A DNA stretch of 64,000 nucleotides. It comes from Saposhnikovia divaricata. Lineage: Eukaryota > Streptophyta > Magnoliopsida > Apiales > Apiaceae. Below, one piece after another: positions 57,910 through 64,000 of this stretch. The DNA is taken from positions 195,527,148 through 195,591,147 of the forward strand of contig CM071598.1 of the NCBI GenBank assembly GCA_036435485.1, read 5' to 3'. The notes below the pieces were generated by a model that saw nothing but the letters and a program-made list of their open reading frames with translations, did no database searches and had not been told where the DNA came from. The translations under genes and the position numbers were made by a program. The number at the start of each line of letters is the position of its first letter. Positions within the stretch are counted from its first letter, which is position 1.

Positions 57910-58423
57910 CTCGGGGTCCATAAATTGTGATAGATTCTGTCGCAAGTATTAGCAATTTATGATAGATTCTGTCCCAATTCTGTCACGATACTGGGCATAT
58001 TTATGACGAATTCTGTCCCAATTCTGGGCATATTTATAAAAAATAATGCCTCGTAATTTGGTATTTATTAGGACGGATTCTGTCGCAATTATGGAAATAT
58101 TTAGGACGGATTCTGTCGCAATTATGGAAATATTTACGACGGATTCCGTCGCAATTATGGAAATATTTATAACGGATTCTGTCACAATTCTAGACATATT
58201 TAAGACAAACCATCCGTCATACTTTGCTGTTTTTCCTTTTTTTTATAATTGTTTTTGTGTTGGGATGGGACCCACTAATAACTTGCGACTGAATAAGAAA
58301 TTGCGACAGAATAAGAACTTACGACTTGGGCATTTGCGACAGATTGTTTCCGTCGCAAAGTGGGGCAATTGCGACAGATTCTTTGTATTTTTTCTGTCGC
58401 AATTACTCTGTTCCCTTGTAGTG
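57910..58423. repeat. Right subterminal repeats and terminus of CACTA-D
   Basis: At 58066-58180 a unit close to ATTTAGGACGGATTCTGTCGCAATTATGGAAAT repeats about every 33-36 bases, four times. Further TTGCGACAGA copies lie at 58280-58400. The terminus CCCTTGTAGTG ends at 58423, followed by TAG. Confidence 0.88.
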
Positions 58424-58575
58424 TAGGTAGAAACAATATGATTATCACTTGTAAAGTGAATCTTATCTCATGCAATATGATTAAAAAATTTCATATTGCT
58501 CTATATGTGAATTTGTGTCCATGATGTACTTGTGTTGAGTATCATGCTTAGTTGTGTTTATTTATCTTGAAGGGA

Positions 58576-59448
58576 AATGGAGGAGGAAAAAAATGAGCCC
58601 CTCACTGCTTTGGAATTTGCAAGTGCTGTCTATAAGTTTGATAAGCCAGGAGAGCAAGAATTTAAGGTTTGTTTTATAGTATTTACTAATTATTCCTATT
58701 AAATTAGTTTTAGGTGTGATGCTTTGTTATTACCATCAGAATCTGGTTTGGCCACTGATTTGACGTACCATTTTACACCCATTGTACTAAAATGTGTGGT
58801 ACTGATCGAGGTTATTTCTTTTGATCCTTTCAAGAGTTTCTCTCTTAACTGCAGATTCCTCCATCTTATTTTTTTCACACACACTGTTATTCTGTGTGAT
58901 ATACTTATAACTGAACGAGTGTCCTCAAGTCAGATAAAGTGGAAAGTTATGTTTTTACTTGCTTCCAGAATAACTATTAGATTATTAATTGTTCGAGATG
59001 TTAAAACTGGTATGTAGAATTAATATTGCCTATCATGCTTATCTCAATGCTCTACTAGAGGAGTGTTTATGTTTCACATTATTGTTTATACAAAATATGT
59101 CATACTTTTTAAAATGCATAGGTATCTAAATTTTGCATTAGATAATTTTGTGTATATGTAATATACCTTCTTTTTTTTTGCTGAATCTGGCTATGGTATT
59201 GAGCTAATCTCAATCGGTGTCACATTCAAAAAAACAAAAAACAAAATTCGACTTAAAGAATTTAGTGCTCCTATTAATTTTACTTCATTTTGTGTATTTA
59301 TTTTCTTATATATTGTATTTTATAGGATAAATTGGCACAAGTGCAGTCCTTTCAGCCTGATCAATTGACACTTGAGGCATTGTCTTCGGAACAAGCTTCA
59401 TCACCAAAAAGCCAAAAAAATATCCATCTGAAGAAGGAATTGCTTAAG
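58576..59448 (+). pseudogene. Two possible exons of an unrecognised gene
   Basis: An ATG at 58576, just after an AG acceptor-like site, opens MEEEKNEPLTALEFASAVYK and continues KFDKPGEQEFK to a AAG/GTTTGT donor at about 58668. A second exon, after TTTATAG at 59325, continues in frame: DKLAQVQSFQPDQLTLEALS, then SPKSQKNIHLKKELLK, ending CTTAAG/GTAGTG at about 59448. The clean phase-0 junction and codon-like composition argue for a real gene. I do not recognise the family. CACTA-D is directly upstream and a Copia element starts about 40 bases downstream, so the gene is probably disrupted or a fragment. Confidence 0.4.
58667..59326 (+). other. Putative intron or spacer between the two unrecognised exons
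   Basis: AT-rich, no repeat or domain recognised. A 97-codon frame at 58724-59017 looks spurious (no motif, intron-like composition). Confidence 0.4.
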
Positions 59449-59488
59449 GTAGTGCAGGTCAGACCCCCAAAATAGGGGAAGACCATCT

Positions 59489-59729
59489 TGTTGGATAAAC
59501 TAATATCATGGAAGTTGAGGAGTGCATTAATTATGGTTCATAGAATTAAGGAGATGTGTCTGATCATATATCTATCATTCATGTATTTGGTTTGTATTCT
59601 CCTATTATATAAGGAGGTTAAAGATTGATCAATAAAAAGACAGAAATTTAAGCCTCTTGTTTCCTTATTTCTGTACCACACCTCACATACTGAAATATAT
59701 ACATAAACCCTATACACATAATAACAACA
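59489..59729 (+). repeat. 5' LTR of the second Copia element, 241 bp
   Basis: Contains a TATA box (TATATAAGG at 59606-59614). Bases 1-212 are identical to 63789-64000. Confidence 0.93.
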
Positions 59730-59732
59730 GAT

Positions 59733-59744
59733 TGGTATCAGAGC
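59733..59744 (+). promoter_or_regulatory. Primer-binding site, initiator-Met tRNA
   Basis: TGGTATCAGAGC lies three bases after the LTR, the exact 12-base sequence complementary to the 3' end of plant initiator tRNA-Met. Confidence 0.92.
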
Positions 59745-59770
59745 TTGGTATCAAATCAGAGCATACAAAC

Positions 59771-62700
59771 ATGAATAACTCTTTTGTTGTTCCAAAACTT
59801 ACCAAAGAAAACTATGGCCACTGGTGTCTACGAATGAAAGCTTTGCTTGGATCATAGGAGGCATGGGAAATTATTTACAAAGGATACGATGAACCAGAGA
59901 ATGAAGGAGCTTTAAATCAAGGTCAGAAAAACACTCTCGCCAAGGCTCGAAAACAAGATCAACAAGCTTTGTCTATTATACATATGGGCCTTGATGAAGG
60001 CATGTTTGAGAAGGTTGCATCAGCAACAAAAGCAAAGGAGGCCTGGGAGATTTTGTAGAACAATTTTAAAGGTGTTGACAAAGTAAAAAAAGTACGATTA
60101 CAAACCCTACGTGGTGAATTTGAGTCTTTACATATGAAAGACATGGAATCAGTTCCGGATTACTTCACGAGGGTTTCCTCTGTTGTAAATCAAATGAAGA
60201 ATTATGGAGAAAAGATTGAAGATGCACGTGTGAATGAGAAAATATTACGATCTTTGAATACAAAATTGCAACTTGTTGGAATTTCTATTGAAGAGTCAAA
60301 TGATATAGAGACCATGACCGTTGATCAACTTATGGGGTCTCTACAAGCATATTCAGAAACATTTTTAAAGAAGGAGGAGACAGAATCTCAAGTGTTGAAA
60401 ACTGATGTCTCGGTTGAAGACAAAGATAAAGTATTGTATACACAATACAATAGAGGAAGAGGACGTGGACGTGCAAGACAGAATTTCACTCGAGGCAGAG
60501 GACGTGGTCCTGTAAGCAACAGATTTGAAGAGAAGGTGCAAACAAATCAACAAAATTGGCGTGGTCAAGGACATGGCCGTGGCAGAGGTGGAAGATCATA
60601 TTCTGGAAGATGTAGCAGACCTGTAGAATGTTACAATTGTGGAAAATTTGGACACTTTGCCAAAGATTGTTGGTTTAACAAAAGGGTTGCAGAAAATGCA
60701 AATCTAGTCGAAACGGAGGAGCAACAAAATGAAGGTGTTCTTCTAATGGCCTGCAAAGGTATGATTCCTGAAGATGAAGTTTTGTGGTATCTTGATAGTG
60801 GGGCCAGCAACCATATGTCTGGTCTCAAGCATCTCTTTACTGATTTAAAGGAAATAAATAATGGAGTTGTGTCATTCGAAGATTCATCGAAGATAGAAGT
60901 GAAAGGATAGGGTGAAATATGTTTTACTAAAAAAGATGGCAAACAAGGAAGAATTGAAGATGTGTACTATGTTCCTGACATGAAGAATAATATTCTGAGT
61001 CTTGGACAGCTACTCGAAAAAGGTTACTCAATCTTTATGGGTGACAAAGTCATGATATTGAAGGACAAAAATGGCAGGACAATTGCTAAAACTGAAATGT
61101 CTCAAAATCGAATGTTCAAGTTGAATCTGAAGAACATACAGGAGAAATGCTTACAATCAAAGTCAGAGGATAAAGCAACGTTATGGCACAAGAGACTTGG
61201 ACACTTACACTATGGTGGTTTGAAGGAGTTGACAAACAAAGGGATGGTTCATGGAATACCAAGCATGGATCATACAGGCAGTTTTTGTGAAGAATGTGTG
61301 CTGGAAAAACAAACAAGGAGTTCATTCCAGAAAAAGGCAACTTATCGTGCTTCAAAGCCTCTCGAGTTGGTGCATACAGATATATGTGGTCCTATCACAC
61401 ATGGATCATATGGTTCCAAGAGGTATTTCATCACTTTCATTGATGATTATTCTCGAAGAACATGGGTTTATTTCTTAAATGAAAATTTTGAGGCATTAAA
61501 AGTATTCAAGAAATTCAAAGTGTTGGTTGAAAAGAAGGCAGGAATACAAATCATGGGATTGCGTTCTGATAGAGGAGGAGAATATACATCAAAGGCTTTT
61601 ACGGAATACTGTGAAGAACATGGCATTAGAAGGTTCTTAACAGCCCCGTATTCACCACAGCAGAATGGCGTGGTTGAACGGAAAAATCGAACAATCTTAG
61701 ACATGGTTCTATCAATGTTAAAGAGCAAGGAATTACCAAAAGAATTCTGGGCGGAAGCAGTGCAATGTGCTGTTTATATTCAGAATCGATGTCCACATTC
61801 AAACTTGGGGGATGAAACTCCTCAAGAATTATGGAGTGGAAAGAAGCCTACTGTTTCACACTTGAAAGTTTTTGGGAGTGTGGCATATTCACATGTTCCT
61901 GATCAAAGGAGAACAAAGTTGGATGATAAGAGCAAGAAATATATTTTTATTGGCTATGATGAGAAAACAAAAGCCTACAGACTACTTGATCCAGTTGCCA
62001 TGAAGGTTGTTGTGAGTCGAGATGTAAAGATACAAGAAGATGATGCATGGAGTTGGAGTAAAGCACATGAAAAAGAAAAAATAGAAGATGATATTCAGAT
62101 TTCTAAGATTTCAACAACAAATTCTGATGCTGAAAATGAAGAATCGGATGAGGATGAGCCTAGAAATCCTAGAACTCGAAGTTTACAAGATATATATGAA
62201 CATGGTGAAGTACACTTAGTATGTTTGGTGGCTGATGCAGAAAGCATAGACTTTGGAGAAGCAGTAAAAGATAAGATGTGGAAAGATGCAATGGATGATG
62301 AAATCAAAGCTATTGAAAAGAACAAAACTTGGGAACTGGTGGAACCTCCAGAAGGATGTAAACCCATCGATGTTAAATGGGTTTATAAGAAGAAACTGAA
62401 TGCTCAAGGAGAAGTGGAAAGATATAAGGCGAGGTTGGTAGCAAAGGGCTATCGACAGAAGGCTGGAATAGACTATGATGAGGTTTTCGCACCTGTAGCA
62501 AGGATGGAGACAATAAGGCTGTTAATCTCTCAAGCAGCTCAAAACAAATGGCCTATTTACCAGATGGACGTAAAATCATCTTTCTTAAATGGAATGCTCG
62601 AAGAAGAAGTATACGTGAACCAGCCACCTGGATATGCAAAACCAGGTAAAGAAGGAATGGTGTTGAGATTGTTTAAAGCACTATATGGTTTAAAACAGGC

Positions 62701-63778
62701 GCCATGAGCTTGGAACACTCGAATTGATGCCTACTTTAAGAAGAATGGATTTGTTCAATGTCCTTATGAGGCTTCTCTATATGTCAAAGAAAAACAAGGT
62801 AAATTACTATTTGTTGCACTTTATGTTGATGATCTTATTTTTATGGGCAACAATGAAGAGATGATTAAGGAATTTAAGAAGGAGATGACTCAAGAGTTCG
62901 AGATGACAGATTTGGGTTTGATGAGATTTTTTCTTGGCATTGAAGTGAAGCAAGAGAAATCAGGAATTTTTATATCTCAAGAAGCGCATGCTAATGCTAT
63001 ATTGAAGAAGTTCAGAATGGAGCATTGCAATCCAGTAGCAACACCCATGGAACTGGGCACAAAACTTTCTAAATTTAAGGGAGGAAATTCAGTGGAAGCA
63101 AATTTATATCAAAGTTTGGTTGGAAGCTTGAGGTATCTTACTTGCACAAGACCTGACATTGCTTATAGTGTTGGGATTGTAAGTAGATTCATGGAGGATC
63201 CAAAACAGTCACATTGGAAGGCAATAAAAAGAATTCTGAGATATATTCAAGGAACAAAGTCACTGGGATTGTTTTATTCCAGAACTGAAGAATATAAATT
63301 GATGGGATATTCTGATAGTGATTGGTGTGGAGACGTGGATGAACGAAAAAGCACATTTGGTTACTTGTTTTTTAAGGGAGACACTGCATTTACATGGTAT
63401 TCTAAGAAGCAGCCGATAGTGGCATTATCAACCTGTGAGGCAGAATATGTGGCAGCCTCTCACTGTGTTTGTCATGCAATATGGTTAAGAAGGTTACTTA
63501 GTGAATTGAGAATTCCACAACAGAGATCAACTGAAGTTTGCATTGACAACAAGTCTGCAATTGAGCTTGCCAAGAATCCAGTGCATCATGAAAGGAGCAA
63601 ACACATAGATGTTCATTTTCATTTTATCCGGGAGCATGTAAAGGAGAAGAATGTGAATTTAAGTCATGTTGCTAGTCGTGACCAGGTTGCAGATGTGCTC
63701 ACTAAACCGATGTCCAAAACTTTGCTAGATACTTACAAAAGGATGATGGGAATGAAGGATCGAAACGAATTAGTTTAA
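59771..63778 (+). pseudogene. Copia gag-pol polyprotein with four nonsense codons
   Basis: One frame of 1336 codons from ATG 59771 (MNNSFVVPKLTKENYGHWCL) to the stop at 63778, with no frameshift seen but four in-frame stops: TAG 59855-59857, TAG 60056-60058, TAG 60908-60910 and TGA 62705-62707. Gag has an RGRGRG-rich linker and an intact CCHC zinc knuckle (CYNCGKFGHFAKDC, about residue 287). Protease is YLDSGASNHM (about 340). Integrase carries HTDICGPI, LRSDRGGEY and NGVVERKNR, the three acidic residues of the DDE triad. Reverse transcriptase has LYVDDLIFM (about 1017). RNase H has STCEAEYVAA and ends near GMKDRNELV. All catalytic residues I can check are present. The stops prevent a full-length product. 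Confidence 0.92.
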
Positions 63779-63788
63779 GGGAGGAATA
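63777..63788 (+). promoter_or_regulatory. Polypurine tract of the second Copia element
   Basis: AAGGGAGGAATA lies directly before the 3' LTR start TGTTGGATAAAC and overlaps the polyprotein stop codon. Confidence 0.85.
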
Positions 63789-64000
63789 TGTTGGATAAAC
63801 TAATATCATGGAAGTTGAGGAGTGCATTAATTATGGTTCATAGAATTAAGGAGATGTGTCTGATCATATATCTATCATTCATGTATTTGGTTTGTATTCT
63901 CCTATTATATAAGGAGGTTAAAGATTGATCAATAAAAAGACAGAAATTTAAGCCTCTTGTTTCCTTATTTCTGTACCACACCTCACATACTGAAATATAT
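63789..64000 (+). repeat. 3' LTR of the second Copia element, partial
   Basis: The first 212 of an expected 241 bases, identical to the 5' LTR. It is cut by the end of the window. Confidence 0.93.

Larger units (their letters stand above)
36656..58423 (+). mobile_element. CACTA-D: large two-gene CACTA transposon with a nested LTR element
   Basis: The left end is CACTACAAGGGGAAGGGGCA; the right end read inward is CACTACAAGGGAACAGAGTA. Similarity continues through CAATTG(T/C)GA(T/C)AGAA. TAG flanks both sides (36653-36655 and 58424-58426). Subterminal repeats are of the TCTGTCGCAA type. Inside, on the plus strand, are a TNP2 gene (37354-40810) and a second gene (42160-46270). An LTR retrotransposon is inserted at 46692-57909; without it CACTA-D is about 10.5 kb. 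Its transposase has few lesions, so this copy is much younger than CACTA-C. Confidence 0.92.
59489..64000 (+). mobile_element. Second Copia retrotransposon (Tnt1-like), 3' LTR cut by the window end
   Basis: A short 5' LTR (59489-59729) starts TGTTGGATAAAC and ends AACAACA. It is followed by an initiator-Met primer-binding site, one gag-pol frame (59771-63778), a polypurine tract and the start of the 3' LTR (63789 onward). The 212 visible bases of the 3' LTR are identical to the 5' LTR. Gene order (protease, integrase, reverse transcriptase, RNase H) is Copia. The right target duplication is outside the window; the five bases on the left are CATCT. The lineage is not assigned with confidence. 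Confidence 0.93.

Overview
This window looks like transposon-dense, AT-rich nuclear DNA of a flowering plant, probably a eudicot. I see no bacterial features: genes have GT-AG introns, 5' leaders carry plant-type motifs, and nearly every coding block belongs to a plant transposable element family or is a captured plant gene fragment. No intact ordinary host gene is visible. The species cannot be told from the sequence.

Layout. 1-1767 is AT-rich spacer with one small MITE. 1768-29394 is one large CACTA (En/Spm) DNA transposon, here CACTA-A, with 3-bp target duplication TGT. It carries a broken TNP2-type transposase gene on the minus strand and a broken second gene with an Ulp1-like protease remnant on the plus strand. 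Two elements are nested in it: CACTA-B (about 4018-10624), which carries exons of a kinesin-8 gene and of a cyclin-dependent kinase gene plus a 177-bp tandem repeat, and a full-length BARE/Angela-type Copia retrotransposon (19287-28410, duplication GTTTG). 30196-32384 is a 5'-truncated LINE with a long open reverse-transcriptase frame. 32535 to about 36385 is a decayed third CACTA (CACTA-C). 36656-58423 is CACTA-D (duplication TAG) with a nearly intact TNP2 gene and a second gene on the same strand. CACTA-D is interrupted by a recent LTR retrotransposon without pol (46692-57909, duplication CTCGG). 58427-59488 may hold two exons of an unrecognised gene, and 59489 to the window end is a second Copia element with short identical LTRs whose 3' LTR runs off the window.

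How the parts relate. In each CACTA family the transposase would act on family-specific subterminal repeats: ACAACGGTTT in A, TGCAAC plus GCCACGTCAGCA in B, ACCGAATTCGGT in C, TCTGTCGCAA in D. In A and D an extra block of the element's own motif lies between the two genes, which suggests feedback of the DNA-binding product on its own promoter. All transposase and polyprotein genes carry at least one lesion, so nothing here is plainly autonomous, although three LTR elements look recent from their LTR similarity. All family names come from reading motifs by eye; no database search was run.
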